64,000 nt of DNA. It comes from Nakaseomyces glabratus. Its lineage: Eukaryota; Ascomycota; Saccharomycetes; Saccharomycetales; Saccharomycetaceae. Each line of letters starts with the position of its first letter. Within the stretch, counting starts at the first letter, position 1. Location of the stretch: NCBI RefSeq assembly GCF_010111755.1, contig NC_088961.1, positions 744,001 to 808,000 of the forward strand, given 5' to 3'. The notes beneath the pieces are model-generated. The model ran no database searches, had not been told where the DNA came from, and saw nothing but the letters and a program-made list of their open reading frames with translations. The position numbers were made by a program, and so were the translations under genes. This document shows positions 1-11,127 of this stretch, piece after piece.

Positions 1-882
1 CCAGGGTTGTTGTTTAAATATGTTTTTTTTTTTTTTTCAGTTTGAATTGGATGAGTGAATCAAGGGGGGTAAACAATGGAAGTGATTCACTCAGTAATAG
101 CGCCCGCACTCTACAGCCTTCTAGTCTCCCTTCCCCCCCTTCTTGTGCAGTCACTCCCCTCCACCCCCCACCCCCATTCCCTCCGCCATCCCTCTGTTGC
201 CCCCCTGCCCTCTCCCTCCAGGTTTACCGCCAATTCCTGCTCCTTCTCTCCTTCTCTCCTTCTCTCCTTCTCCTTCTCCTTCTCTCCCCCCTGCCCCTGC
301 CCCTCCACTCATCGCCTTCCGCGAAAAACTTCCCCTTACAAACTCGAGGGCTCCCCCCCCCCCTTGACACTCTGCCTTTGGTCCCTCTACACAGTAACAG
401 TCGCACCCCGCACGTATTATGTAAACCTCGATCTTTCTCGATTGCTTGCTCTCCAATCCCTACGGGTGCTTCTAATACAACGGTGTGGGCCCCCCACCAA
501 CTTCACAAAACACAGTGTGTTGCATTATACGTTACATCACATTATAAGTACGTGCATAGCTATTTCAATGTCTTCTCGTGTTTTGGGATATAACACGTGG
601 TTACTATTTCCATTTGTGCTAGCAACTAGCAACAAGCATGTGGGTTCAGAACTGCAACGTATGTGCCTCCCTAGTTCTTTAAGAAACTACCGTACAATGG
701 AGGGGGAAGTGGGGTGAATAACTGCGGATCACACTGATCATTTCCAAATTCTTGATGGCCCGATGGCTCGATGGCTCGATGCGATGAGCTTAGAGACTAT
801 ATTTGTATAAAAGCAAAGGGTATTCTTTAACCAAGGGGACACACGCGTAACATCCCCATCTAAAACCATGCTTAACCTCTAA
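1..882. other. Gene-free C/T-rich region upstream of the first phosphatase gene
   Basis: No believable gene is seen; open frames here are products of low-complexity pyrimidine sequence. From about 110 to 370 the plus strand is almost pure C and T, with a CTTCTCTC-type repeat at 241-286 and an 11-base C run at 353-363. A short GATGGCTC repeat (about 753-780) runs into a PAC word (GCGATGAGCT, 781-790); a second PAC core lies on the minus strand at 308-315. A CACGTG (594-599), the core of Pho4 and Cbf1 sites, and a TATA box (TATAAAAG, 806-813) precede the gene at 883. The PAC words may serve a gene beyond the left edge. Confidence 0.6.
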
Positions 883-1860
883 ATGATCCTACATAGACTG
901 CTTCTGTTGCTGAACCTGGACTGGAATCGCGAAGTCGAGATGACAGTGCAGGACTTGGACGTAAGAGCGTTGCCTGGGTACTTCAAAGGGTACTCCGCTA
1001 GGGACACGCCCGAGACCAGGCATAATGCCACAGAGCTTGACTTCCTGGCGTTTGACGACCAGTTCACCACTTGGAAACAGCTGTACCAGGCCATTCCCAA
1101 GGATACGGACACCCATTCCTATAAGCTTCTCGTGCTGGCCAGACACGGCGAGGGCTACCACAACGCCGCGGAGGCCCGGTACGGCGAGAAAGCCTGGAAC
1201 GAGTATTGGTCGAAACTCGAGGGCGACCAGTACGGCAGCTGGCTGGACGCCGAGCTGACGCCGTTGGGGAAGAAACAGGCCCTGGAGGCCGGCCAAACTT
1301 ACCTGACTAACCTGACTGACGGCCTCCAACTACTACCACATAAGTTTTTCGTCTCACCAATGAGACGCTGTCTTGATACCTACATCAGAGAATGGGAGCC
1401 GGTGTTCTCCACCCATAGGCCTTCAAATGCAACTGTCAACGTAAAAGTCATCGAGTACTTGAGGGAAACTTTAGGTGTGCACACGTGTGATGAACGTGTA
1501 AGCCACTCCCAGGCTTTGTCAGAATACCAGGACCACAGGTATAACAACAGTGATGTCACTGTCCATTTCGACTACCCTGGTAATTACTCGGAGAAGGATC
1601 AGCTATGGTATCCCGACCATAGAGAGACTAAAGCAGAAATGGATAGAAGAACAAGAATAGGGTTGCGTGAGATGTTCTCAAGTGTCAATACTACGGACAA
1701 GGTGATATCATTGACATGCCATTCCGGTGTTATCGCCAGTGTGCTGAGAAACATAAAACACCCAGCTATAGACCACTTGCAAACGGGGAAACTTGTATAT
1801 GCTGTGGTAGAGCTATCTAAGGCGCCTACAGATGATCAACCAATGCTTGTTGTGTCATAA
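883..1860 (+). CDS. PMU1: PMU1-like histidine phosphatase, copy 1 of 3
   Basis: Predicted histidine-phosphatase (phosphoglycerate-mutase superfamily) protein of 325 residues, related to yeast Pmu1 and to the Candida glabrata PMU phosphatases. The catalytic pattern is complete: R87-H88-G89 in ARHGEGYHN, a second arginine in MRRCLDT, the acid in EYLRETLG, and the late histidine in LTCHSGVI. The N-terminus MILHRLLLLLNLDWN is an extension absent from S. cerevisiae Pmu1 but shared with the two downstream paralogues, which supports this ATG. It is too short and irregular for a convincing signal peptide. Copy 1 differs sharply in base use from its sisters: codons around 1121-1300 mostly end in G or C. 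A TATA box sits 70 bp upstream and a CACGTG 289 bp upstream. The substrate is unknown; phosphatase is more likely than mutase. Confidence 0.88.
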   Translation: MILHRLLLLLNLDWNREVEMTVQDLDVRALPGYFKGYSARDTPETRHNATELDFLAFDDQFTTWKQLYQAIPKDTDTHSYKLLVLARHGEGYHNAAEARYGEKAWNEYWSKLEGDQYGSWLDAELTPLGKKQALEAGQTYLTNLTDGLQLLPHKFFVSPMRRCLDTYIREWEPVFSTHRPSNATVNVKVIEYLRETLGVHTCDERVSHSQALSEYQDHRYNNSDVTVHFDYPGNYSEKDQLWYPDHRETKAEMDRRTRIGLREMFSSVNTTDKVISLTCHSGVIASVLRNIKHPAIDHLQTGKLVYAVVELSKAPTDDQPMLVVS

Positions 1861-2926
1861 AGAATGCCCGGAATTCTACTGATCGAATTGACATGATCGC
1901 TTATTTTTATAATCGCTCTCTATGTTTTGATACCTTATGTCGCTAATATTTGACTCTGTATGCCGTTGTATTTGCTTATACATATTATACTATTTTCAAT
2001 TATTGTTTTTTTTTATCATTTAGTTCATTTATCAACGAATAACCAGGTGTACATTTTTTATTTGCTCTGTTATCTTTAACATCATACTAAGATCAAAAAA
2101 GGGGAAAACAAAAACTAATATCTAAGAGAAACACTAAGCATCTAAGCTCAGTATCTTTACTTTTTAATTAAATATCTCATTTCTCCGCCCCGTGTATGCC
2201 TCCTCCATGTATTTTAAATAATCAAATTAAATTAATTGTAAATTAACTTTTTAACATTTTGTTCTTTACCCTGTACCCAATCGATTGCAACTGTTATCCT
2301 ATCACAAATTTTTTTGTTGAATTCTATGCACTCTTTTTGAATATGTCGATGCATGCTCCTAGCCTCAATTTGTTACTCTCACGTATAGCTGAGATTGTCA
2401 AAAGGTTCTTATTTGACTGCTCGTGGGATAACTTGATTTTTCTTGCTCGATAAGCAAATACTCAATTACTTTCTTGACATGCATAAACAATAATGTATGG
2501 CCTAATGGAATGAGCCATTTACATGGAATTTTAACAGTACAGCTATATGTAAGATAATCACTGTTGTAAGAATAAATGTAAATATTTAGTGATTGTAAGC
2601 GGTTCGTGCGATAGAAATTCTGCGTTATCATTGGTTGGTGTGAAATTGCACCACATATATTGCAGAACATTACTTATCTATGGATTGAAACACCCATGTG
2701 CTCTTTTTAATTACTAGAAATTATTATATCAATGCAATCGAGATACACTTCTAGATAACACGATTATTTTGCGATAGGAATAATAGCCAAAAATCCCTCT
2801 TCAAACATATAAAAAGGCACAATTATCATATATCATCCTTAGCATTGTTCTCAGATTAAATGATAACTTAGATATCAAATTATAACTATCATCCCATATA
2901 TCAAATAAATATCCACTCTCGTTACA
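1861..2926. other. Intergenic region with promoter of phosphatase copy 2
   Basis: AT-rich DNA between phosphatase copies 1 and 2, with no gene seen. The last ~135 bp are nearly the same as the DNA before copy 3 and include the TATA box TATAAAAA at 2808-2815, 119 bp before the ATG. No CACGTG or CACGTT word was seen here. Confidence 0.6.
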
Positions 2927-3898
2927 ATGATCCTTCATAAATTGCTATTGTTGCTAAATTTGGACTGGAATCCTGACAACACAGCTAAGGATTTGGAGTT
3001 CACAGCAATGCCAGGATATTTTAAAGGGTACACTGTCCAGGATACTCCAGATTCCAAAATTAATGCTACTGCAATTGATTTCTTGCAGTTTGATGATAGA
3101 TTTAGCAATTGGCAACAATTATATCAATCCATCCCAAATGATACCGAAACTCATTCATACAAGCTGGTCATTCTGGCCAGACACGGCCAGGGTTATCACA
3201 ATGTTGCCTATGACAAATATGGTGAGAAGGCTTGGTATGATTATTGGTCCAGATTGAATGGTGACCAAGATGGTAATTGGTTTGATGCAGAACTGACGCC
3301 TTTGGGTAAGAAACAAGCTCTAGAAACCGGCAATACTTACCTGACAAATATGACTGATGGTCTGCAACGCTTACCAGATAAGTTTTTCGTTTCACCATTA
3401 AGACGATGCCTAGACACATGCATCAGAGAGTGGGAACCAATATTTGCTAAGCACAAGCCAGCAAATTCTACTGTTCATGTTAAGGTACTCGAATATATGA
3501 GAGAAACTCTTGGAATAGACACATCTAATGAACGTGTGGTTCATTCTCAAGCACTTGCAGAGTACCAAAATCATAGATATAATACCAGTGATGTTACTGT
3601 TCATTTTGATTATCCTGAGGATTACTCAGAAAGGGACCAACTATGGCAACCAAATCATTTGGAAACTAATGATGAAATTGATAGAAGAACAAAAATTGGG
3701 CTACGTGAAATGTTCTCCAGTGTCAACACTACTGATAAAGTAATTTCCTTGACAGCTCACCACGATGTCATTGAAAGTATTCTAAGAAATATTAAACATC
3801 CTACTATTGATGACCTGGAAACTGGAAAACTAGTTTACACTGTGATCGATGTATCAAAAGTTCCAGCTGATGACCAATCGGTCATCGTAGTATCCTAA
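2927..3898 (+). CDS. PMU1-like histidine phosphatase, copy 2 of 3
   Basis: A 323-residue histidine-phosphatase family protein with R85-H86-G87 in ARHGQGYHN, LRRCLDT, EYMRETLG and a late histidine in LTAHHDVI, so the catalytic set is kept. The residues after that histidine differ from copy 1 (CHSGV against AHHDV), which may alter specificity. It is the tandem sister of copy 3: both encode 323 residues, and the two align at a constant offset of 2,457 bp from the TATA box to the stop codon without gaps. Two blocks are identical in DNA (2909-2984 and 3359-3468), while the sequence between them is clearly diverged. This is the pattern of local gene conversion. The start is fixed by the identical N-terminus in copy 3. 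Confidence 0.87.
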   Translation: MILHKLLLLLNLDWNPDNTAKDLEFTAMPGYFKGYTVQDTPDSKINATAIDFLQFDDRFSNWQQLYQSIPNDTETHSYKLVILARHGQGYHNVAYDKYGEKAWYDYWSRLNGDQDGNWFDAELTPLGKKQALETGNTYLTNMTDGLQRLPDKFFVSPLRRCLDTCIREWEPIFAKHKPANSTVHVKVLEYMRETLGIDTSNERVVHSQALAEYQNHRYNTSDVTVHFDYPEDYSERDQLWQPNHLETNDEIDRRTKIGLREMFSSVNTTDKVISLTAHHDVIESILRNIKHPTIDDLETGKLVYTVIDVSKVPADDQSVIVVS

Positions 3899-5383
3899 TA
3901 TAACGGATACCCAAATGATAAAAATGAAATACGATCATTAAACAGCCAGTTGCTCATTATACCTCTCCTTGTAACAACACTTTCGCTAGGTACTAATTCT
4001 GTATGCCGTTCCTTTTGTTCTTATATTTACAACACTTATCCATTGCACGCAAATTTCCTTCATTGCTTTGGATTTGAGAAAAACATTATTGCGAACATCT
4101 ACCTCAACAGTTCAAGATACGATTCTTGCCTTCTGAAATTAATGGAAAGCTAAATTCCAAATTTTGATCACTCTAAGTAGTGCAATATGTAGTGTATGTA
4201 TCTCATTCAAATTGATATTTTATTAAAGAAAAATCAAAAAAAACCTTGATTTTGGTTCCGTTGGACGCCCATAAAACTTATCCAGGCTTCCCAAATTATA
4301 GTGCAATGCGTAACAGTAATCGGGCAGTCTAAAACAAGTAGTTGTAAATACTAACACAGGCCTTTAAGCATACTCTCTATTGGTACGATTGGAAATTTAA
4401 AATGGGCCTGACGCTGTTACAACGTTTACATGAGGCTCTAGTATGTGCACTCAGGTAAGTCGATGATAAAAGGCCTAGTTAAGGAAAACGCATGAAAATA
4501 TCAATCCTATATGAGCCTTCAGAACTGGTGTATTGCTCTATTTTGTCTGAATGGAGGTTCTATTAGAGTGATCGAAGTAATTTATAACTGAATTGACGAT
4601 AAGTTGCAATTATTGTTTTTCGTAATCATCAGTTCAAAGATAAAACGTTGGAAATTTGAGATCAGGAGTTGTGATAATGTTGATCAATGGGTATGTTAGT
4701 AAATCTCCCTTTTTCGTTATTGTCCATTGTTCCGACATATTAATTTTGCCGTTTTTAAAATTCGTTGTGCACCCGGTCGGTCGCAATTTAATGTGGTCGC
4801 AATACGTTACTATTATGGTAACAGAATAGATAATGGCTTAATACATATCAATAACTGAAAAATCTGCCACTTTTTCAAGAAATAAAATATGTGTGAATTA
4901 TTTCTCTCGCCTACTATTTCGATAAGCCTTTTTTATAGCTGATTGATGCGAACTCTCTATAAATGTCCTTTACCATAACTAGAGCCGTAAACTTTTTTAT
5001 TACTCTTACTAGGTATCAATAGTCTTTTTAGCCGTAAATAAACCGTTAAAAAGTCTTTAATGATTCTCAGCGGTTTGTTAAATATTTGGATTGCCGTCTA
5101 ATTAAGAGAAGCATCCATATTTAAGAGACGTACAACGATACTTGTTAACAATTCTTTCCTTTGTGAACATCTCTATATTTCAACTATAAACGCATTGAAC
5201 CCAGGATCCTAATAAGGCATTAATATTTCCTTAAGGATAATAGTCAACAAGCCCTCTTCAAACATATAAAAAGGCACTATTATCATATATCATCCTTAGC
5301 ATTGTTCTTAGACTAAATGTTATTGTAGAAATCAAATACCAACTGTCATCAGATATATCAAATATATATCCACTCTCGTTACA
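3899..5383. other. Intergenic region with promoter of phosphatase copy 3
   Basis: About 1.5 kb of AT-rich DNA with no supportable gene. The 3' end (5252-5383) repeats the promoter of copy 2 with scattered differences; TATAAAAA is at 5265-5272. A TACTAAC word at 4349-4355 has no matching splice-site arrangement around it. Confidence 0.6.
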
Positions 5384-6355
5384 ATGATCCTTCATAAATT
5401 GCTATTGTTGCTAAATTTGGACTGGAATCCTGACAACACAGCCCAGGATTTGGACTTCAGGGCATTGCCTGGATATTTCAAAGGGTACACTGTCCAGGAC
5501 ACTCCTGACACCAAAATCAATGCTACCATCTTTGACTTTTTGGCATTAGATGATAGATTTAGCAATTGGCAACAGATGTACCAAGCCATCCCAAATGATA
5601 CCGAAACTCATTCGTACAAGCTGGTTATTCTGGCTAGACACGGCCAGGGTTATCATAATATCGGGTATGATAGGTATGGTGAAAAGGCTTGGTATGATTA
5701 TTGGGCAAGGTTAGACGGTGACCAGTACGGTAATTGGTTTGATTCTGAATTGACACCATTAGGTAAGAAACAAGCCCTAGAGGCTGGCCAAACATATTTG
5801 ACAAACTTGACTGACGGTCTGCAACGCTTACCAGATAAGTTTTTCGTTTCACCATTAAGACGATGCCTAGACACATGCATCAGAGAGTGGGAACCAATAT
5901 TTGCTAAGCACAAGCCAGCAAATTCCACTGTTCATGTCAAAGTCATTGAGTATTTAAGAGAAACCCTTGGTATAGATAAGTCAAACGAACGTGTAGATCA
6001 TTCACAGGCTCTAGCAGAATACCAGGATCACAAATATAACACCAGCGATGTTACTGTTCATTTTGATTATCCAGATGACTATGCAGAAAAAGATCAATTA
6101 TGGCAACCAGAACATTTGGAAACCTATCCTGAATTGGATAGAAGAATCAAAGTAGGATTACGTGAGGTTTTCTCCAGTGTTAATGCCACTGATAGAGTTC
6201 TTTCATTGACAGTTCACTCTGATGTCATTGAAAGTATCCTGAGAAATATAAAACACCCAGCATTAGTCGGTTTGCAAACGGGCAAAGTAATTTACACAGT
6301 GGTGGAAACAACCAAAAAACCTGCGGATGATCAATCAATTCTCGTAGTATCTTAA
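5384..6355 (+). CDS. PMU1-like histidine phosphatase, copy 3 of 3
   Basis: A 323-residue histidine phosphatase that keeps ARHGQGYHN, LRRCLDT, EYLRETLG and LTVHSDVI. In some stretches it resembles copy 1 (for example QALEAGQTYLTNLTDG) and in others copy 2 (the identical block at 5816-5925), so the array seems to have exchanged sequence. It is the copy next to the myosin gene, the place and orientation of PMU1 beside MYO3 in S. cerevisiae. Either this copy or copy 1 could be the ancestral one; synteny alone cannot tell. Confidence 0.87.
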   Translation: MILHKLLLLLNLDWNPDNTAQDLDFRALPGYFKGYTVQDTPDTKINATIFDFLALDDRFSNWQQMYQAIPNDTETHSYKLVILARHGQGYHNIGYDRYGEKAWYDYWARLDGDQYGNWFDSELTPLGKKQALEAGQTYLTNLTDGLQRLPDKFFVSPLRRCLDTCIREWEPIFAKHKPANSTVHVKVIEYLRETLGIDKSNERVDHSQALAEYQDHKYNTSDVTVHFDYPDDYAEKDQLWQPEHLETYPELDRRIKVGLREVFSSVNATDRVLSLTVHSDVIESILRNIKHPALVGLQTGKVIYTVVETTKKPADDQSILVVS

Positions 6356-6906
6356 AACTCCGATCATCTATATCAAATAGGATCACCGTCTACATTGGTA
6401 GCCGGGTCTATGTTTCTTTGTTCATCCATTCGCTAAAAGTTCACTGCATAAAACACATACGTCTACCCATTGTTCTCTTTTCAAATTTATGCAGATGACG
6501 TAATTTGTTCTTTAGTCTCGGGGTTGTACGTTGATTTCACTGATCTATCAGAATGAAGAAATCCAACTTACGGAAATCCTTTCAATTGACAGCTTGAGAC
6601 ATCTAATTCCCTCATACTAATTAACTATAGAAACTGAAAGTATTATCGATTTTATAAAAATGAGCTATATTAAATTGTATATATTTTGGAATAAAATACA
6701 CTTTTTGTTATTTCCTGTTTGTCAACAGTACATTATATAATACCATAAGAGTTTGTTTAGCGATTTTGTCCGGTTATATTTTTTTTGACAATATTGGCTT
6801 ATATTTTGAATTTATAGGGGCACCAAAGTCATCGGTTATAAAGGATATACACACAATAGATAATATTTTATTATAAGTTCGCCATACTTTGGAGTTTCAG
6901 TGTGCG
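6356..6906. promoter_or_regulatory. Intergenic region, myosin promoter
   Basis: 551 bp of AT-rich DNA between the last phosphatase gene and the myosin gene on the same strand. I see no gene and no clear factor site beyond AT-rich tracts near 6650-6690 and 6780. Confidence 0.5.
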
Positions 6907-9900
6907 ATGGCTATTATTAAGAGAGTGGTACGGTCTAAAGCTGGCCAAGCTCCAGTAAAGAAAGGAGCTAAGATCAAAAAAGCATCGTATGACTCGTCAA
7001 GGAAGAAAGAGGTCGGTGTTTCTGACTTGACATTATTATCCAAGATTTCTGATGAATCCATCAATGATAACCTGAAGAAGAGGTTTGAGCATGGTATTAT
7101 CTACACTTATATTGGGTATGTCCTGATTAGTGTTAACCCCTTCAGGGACCTTGGGATCTACACCGACGACACTATGAAATCCTATCAAGGCAAGAATAGG
7201 TTAGAAGCGCCTCCACATGTATTTGCTATTGCTGAGAACATGTACTATAACCTAAAATCATACAATGAAAACCAATGTGTTATTATATCTGGTGAATCAG
7301 GGGCTGGTAAGACAGAAGCTGCTAAGAGAATTATGCAATATATTGCAGCTACTTCTTCCACTCATTCCGAATCGATCAGTAAGATTAAAGATATGGTTTT
7401 AGCAACGAATCCTCTTCTTGAATCTTTTGGTTGTGCTAAGACGTTGAGAAACAACAATTCGTCTAGGCACGGTAAATATTTAGAGATTAAATTTGATGCA
7501 CATTTCCAGCCATGTGCCGGACATATTACAAACTACCTATTAGAGAAACAAAGGGTTGTTGGTCAAATCAAGAATGAAAGAAATTTTCATATTTTTTATC
7601 AATTTACAAAGGGAGCACCCGAAGAGTATAGGCAACTTTTCGGTGTTCAACAACCAGAGCAGTATATTTACACATCGGCATCGCAATGTACTGCTGTCGA
7701 AAATATGGATGATGTAGAAGAATTTAATGAAACTTTAAACGCTATGAGAACGATTGGTCTTACGAAATCGGAACAAGATCAAATATTTAGAGCTTTAGCA
7801 GCAATTTTGTGGATCGGTAATATCTCGTTTGTAGAAAACGAGGCAGGTAATGCAGAGATACGTGATAAATCGGTTACAACATTTGTTGCATATTTATTAG
7901 AAGTTCAGGAAGAGTTGTTGATAAAAGCTTTAATCGAAAGGATTATTGAAACAACACACGGTGCTAAGAGAGGCTCTACCTATCATTCCCCATTGAATAT
8001 CATTCAAGCTACAGCTGTAAGAGATGCTTTGGCAAAGGCTATATATAATAATCTCTTTGAGTGGATCGTAGAAAGGGTGAATAACTCTCTTCAGGCCTTT
8101 CCTGGTGCTGATAAGTCTATCGGCATTCTAGATATTTATGGGTTTGAAATATTTGAGCATAACTCCTTTGAACAGATATGTATCAATTATGTCAATGAGA
8201 AGCTACAGCAGATTTTTATTCAATTGACACTGAAAAGTGAACAAGACACATACAAAAAAGAACAAATTCATTGGACACCTATTGAGTATTTCGATAATAA
8301 AATTGTTTGTGATCTGATTGAGGCAAAAAGGCCGCCAGGGATATTTGCTGCTATGAATGATGCAATTGCTACGGCTCATGCAGATTCTGATGCAGCAGAT
8401 CAGGCTTTTGCACAAAGACTGAATCTCTTTACTACAAATCCACATTTTGAGTTAAGACAAAACAAATTTGTGGTTAAACACTACGCGGGAGATGTCACAT
8501 ACGACATCTTTGGCATTACAGACAAAAATAAGGATCAGTTACAAAAAGACTTAGTTGAATTATTGTCAACCACCTCAAACTCGTTTGTGAGGGAAATCTT
8601 TCCGGATCAGCCTCAAACAGATTCTAGGAGACGTCCACCAACTTCGGGAGATAAAATAATCAAAAGTGCCAATGAGCTTGTTGAAACTTTGTCAAAAGCA
8701 CAACCATCATACATCAGAACTATTAAACCTAATGATACTAAATCTTCGACAATCTATGATGATCAACGGGTATTGCATCAAATAAAGTATTTAGGATTAA
8801 AAGAAAATGTTAGAATAAGAAGAGCCGGTTTTGCACATAGACAAGTGTTTGAAAAGTTTGTTGAGAGGTTCTATTTGCTTTCTCCTCAATGCTCATATGC
8901 TGGAGATTATGTTTGGGATGGTGAAACCCTGGATGCAGTAAAATTAATTCTTCAAGATGCTTCTATCCCAACAACTGAATATGAAATTGGTGTAACACAA
9001 ATTTTTATTAAGCATCCAGAAACTCTCTTTGCTTTAGAGAATATGAGGGACAAGTATTGGTACAATATGGCAGCCAGAATTCAGCGAGCATGGAGAAGAT
9101 ATCTACAAAAAAGGATTGATGCAGCAATTAGAATTCAGAATGCAATTAGAGGAAAATCGGGTGTTAGCACGTTCCGTAATGACGAATTACGCAATGCTGG
9201 TGATAAGGTTTATGGCGGCAAGAAGGAAAGAAGAAACATGTCTTTGTTAGGATTGAGGGGTTTTTATGGTGATTATTTGTCGTGTAACGAATCGAAAACT
9301 AGGGGCTCATACATCAAACGTCAGGCCAATATCACAGAAAGAGTACTATTCTCTTCACATGGTAATTCCTTACATGCAATGTATGGGGGAGCATCACAAC
9401 GGCTAAGAAAGACCTTCATCCTCACACCTACATCACTCTGGATAGTTGGGCATACCAAAGCCCGTAATGCAATGAAGTATATTACGGACTACAGAATTGA
9501 CCTGGGTAAGATTAGATCGATTAGTGTGACAAATTTACAGGATGATTGGATGGCTGTAAATTTGATGGATTCGCCAAAACCAGATCCATTAATCAATCTG
9601 CCATTTAAAACGGAGCTTATTACGCGTTTAACACAATTGAATCCACGTATCCATGTTAAAGTTTCATCTACTATTGAATATTTGAGGGGGCCTAAGAAAC
9701 TTTTTGTCGTGAAAAGCCAATACAGCGATTCTGCTCCAAAATACCATGATTTGTATAGAAATGGGACAATTTTAGTCCGCCATGGTAACCCACCCGACTC
9801 TACTGCAGAAAACAGACCTGCTTTCAATAATGAAGATATGTACGGAAACTTAATGGAAGCAAAACACAAAACAATGAAAAAGAAGGTGGGAACTAAGAGA

Positions 9901-10665
9901 ACACCTCAAGCCCTGCCAACATCTTCGTTGGCCGCTTCTGCTGCTCAAGCAGCATACCATCCTAAAGGTATTAGGTCACCTACATCTACTGAACAAAAAT
10001 CTCCTAGTAAATCTAAGCCCATAACAAAAACTCGTAAACCTCCTGTAAGCTCACCTGTCAGAAACACCAGTAAGACTATTTCAAACTCAAAAGTTTATAG
10101 CGCTCCAAAGGCTAGTGTGACTAAACGGACACAGGATACAGTTTCTGTCTCCAAAACAAGTGTCAAAGATGATGTAACCCAAGAAAAGAATGCGATTATT
10201 CAAACTGAGGAGAAGCAAAACTATAGTTTACCAGAAAACATACCCCAAAGCAGTCAAACTGATAGTTATCAAGCCGCTTATGACTTTCCTGGTTCTGGTA
10301 ACCCATCAGAACTGCCCTTACAAAAGGGGGACATAATTTACGTGTCTAAAAGTGATCCTAGTGGATGGTCTTTGGCAAGTACGTTAGATAACTCAAAGGA
10401 AGGCTGGGTTCCAACATCCTACATTGTCAAATATAATGGAAATGTGACAGATCCATCTGCTCAGCATCAAGATATGAATACAATGAAAATACAGGAAGAT
10501 AACACCACTTCCATTAATGAACCAGAGACACACACCAACCAGGGGCCATCAAATACTGATCTTGGTGCTAATTTGGCTTCTGTATTGGCTGCAAGGGCCA
10601 ATAAGCTAAGATCGGAAAGTGAAGAGGATATTTCTCGCGAAGAGGATGATGATGACGATTGGTAA
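6907..10665 (+). CDS. MYO3: Class I myosin (Myo3/Myo5 type)
   Basis: Actin motor of cortical patches that drives endocytosis and activates Arp2/3. The protein is 1,252 residues, close to yeast Myo3/Myo5. In order: motor domain with P-loop GESGAGKT at 129-136; the TEDS-rule serine at residue 357 (in GSTYHSPLN), the site phosphorylated by p21-activated kinases in yeast; two IQ motifs at about 722-765; a basic TH1 tail; a proline/serine-rich stretch; an SH3 domain at about 1122-1178; and an acidic C-terminus ending DDDDDW, the Arp2/3-binding tail. The start MAIIKR matches the MAILKR start of Myo5; an in-frame TTG upstream is not used. Its position after PMU1-type genes matches MYO3, but the sequence alone cannot separate MYO3 from MYO5. 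Confidence 0.96.
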   Translation: MAIIKRVVRSKAGQAPVKKGAKIKKASYDSSRKKEVGVSDLTLLSKISDESINDNLKKRFEHGIIYTYIGYVLISVNPFRDLGIYTDDTMKSYQGKNRLEAPPHVFAIAENMYYNLKSYNENQCVIISGESGAGKTEAAKRIMQYIAATSSTHSESISKIKDMVLATNPLLESFGCAKTLRNNNSSRHGKYLEIKFDAHFQPCAGHITNYLLEKQRVVGQIKNERNFHIFYQFTKGAPEEYRQLFGVQQPEQYIYTSASQCTAVENMDDVEEFNETLNAMRTIGLTKSEQDQIFRALAAILWIGNISFVENEAGNAEIRDKSVTTFVAYLLEVQEELLIKALIERIIETTHGAKRGSTYHSPLNIIQATAVRDALAKAIYNNLFEWIVERVNNSLQAFPGADKSIGILDIYGFEIFEHNSFEQICINYVNEKLQQIFIQLTLKSEQDTYKKEQIHWTPIEYFDNKIVCDLIEAKRPPGIFAAMNDAIATAHADSDAADQAFAQRLNLFTTNPHFELRQNKFVVKHYAGDVTYDIFGITDKNKDQLQKDLVELLSTTSNSFVREIFPDQPQTDSRRRPPTSGDKIIKSANELVETLSKAQPSYIRTIKPNDTKSSTIYDDQRVLHQIKYLGLKENVRIRRAGFAHRQVFEKFVERFYLLSPQCSYAGDYVWDGETLDAVKLILQDASIPTTEYEIGVTQIFIKHPETLFALENMRDKYWYNMAARIQRAWRRYLQKRIDAAIRIQNAIRGKSGVSTFRNDELRNAGDKVYGGKKERRNMSLLGLRGFYGDYLSCNESKTRGSYIKRQANITERVLFSSHGNSLHAMYGGASQRLRKTFILTPTSLWIVGHTKARNAMKYITDYRIDLGKIRSISVTNLQDDWMAVNLMDSPKPDPLINLPFKTELITRLTQLNPRIHVKVSSTIEYLRGPKKLFVVKSQYSDSAPKYHDLYRNGTILVRHGNPPDSTAENRPAFNNEDMYGNLMEAKHKTMKKKVGTKRTPQALPTSSLAASAAQAAYHPKGIRSPTSTEQKSPSKSKPITKTRKPPVSSPVRNTSKTISNSKVYSAPKASVTKRTQDTVSVSKTSVKDDVTQEKNAIIQTEEKQNYSLPENIPQSSQTDSYQAAYDFPGSGNPSELPLQKGDIIYVSKSDPSGWSLASTLDNSKEGWVPTSYIVKYNGNVTDPSAQHQDMNTMKIQEDNTTSINEPETHTNQGPSNTDLGANLASVLAARANKLRSESEEDISREEDDDDDW

Positions 10666-11127
10666 ATATAATAGAGGCTATTCAATATCAACTTGTTTTT
10701 TATGTATTTCAGTTAGTAATACAATGTATAGGACCTAATATCTTGTCACCTTCATCGTTATATGTGTGTGTTAATGCTGAAAAGAAATACGTCATTTTCT
10801 ATTTGTTAATGTGCAGAATTTTTCACGCGAAATAGGGTCCCTTTGTTTTGGTATTTTTCAAATTTTTGGATTTGCCAAATCAATGATGCAAGAACTCATA
10901 ATAACATCTCGATTAAGAAAAGAGACATATACATTATCATACAAAATAATAAATAAGAAACTTTGTGATTAACTGCTATAATTTTAGTTATTACGTTTGC
11001 ATTTTGCTTGTTAGGAACCATCTCATTTCCATTTGCTGCGTAACCAATTGAATATACTAAATCGCAACTCACTTAGTTTTGAAGATCAAAGCATAATTAG
11101 GTATATCCTAAACAAAATCAGTCGATA
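10666..11127. other. Intergenic region
   Basis: 462 bp between the myosin gene and the next gene on the same strand. It is AT-rich; no gene or recognised element is seen. Confidence 0.5.

Noticed and set aside
42..717. Long proline- and leucine-rich open frames at the left edge
   Set aside because: They come from the C/T repeats, exist in several frames and on both strands, and have no domain.
883..940. Signal peptide on the phosphatases (MILHRLLLLLNLDWN)
   Set aside because: The hydrophobic run is too short and is followed by no clear cleavage site; secretion is not supported from sequence alone.
4194..4360. GTATGT and TACTAAC in the gap between phosphatase copies 2 and 3
   Set aside because: The acceptor would lie only a few bases after the branch site, and there are no flanking exons.
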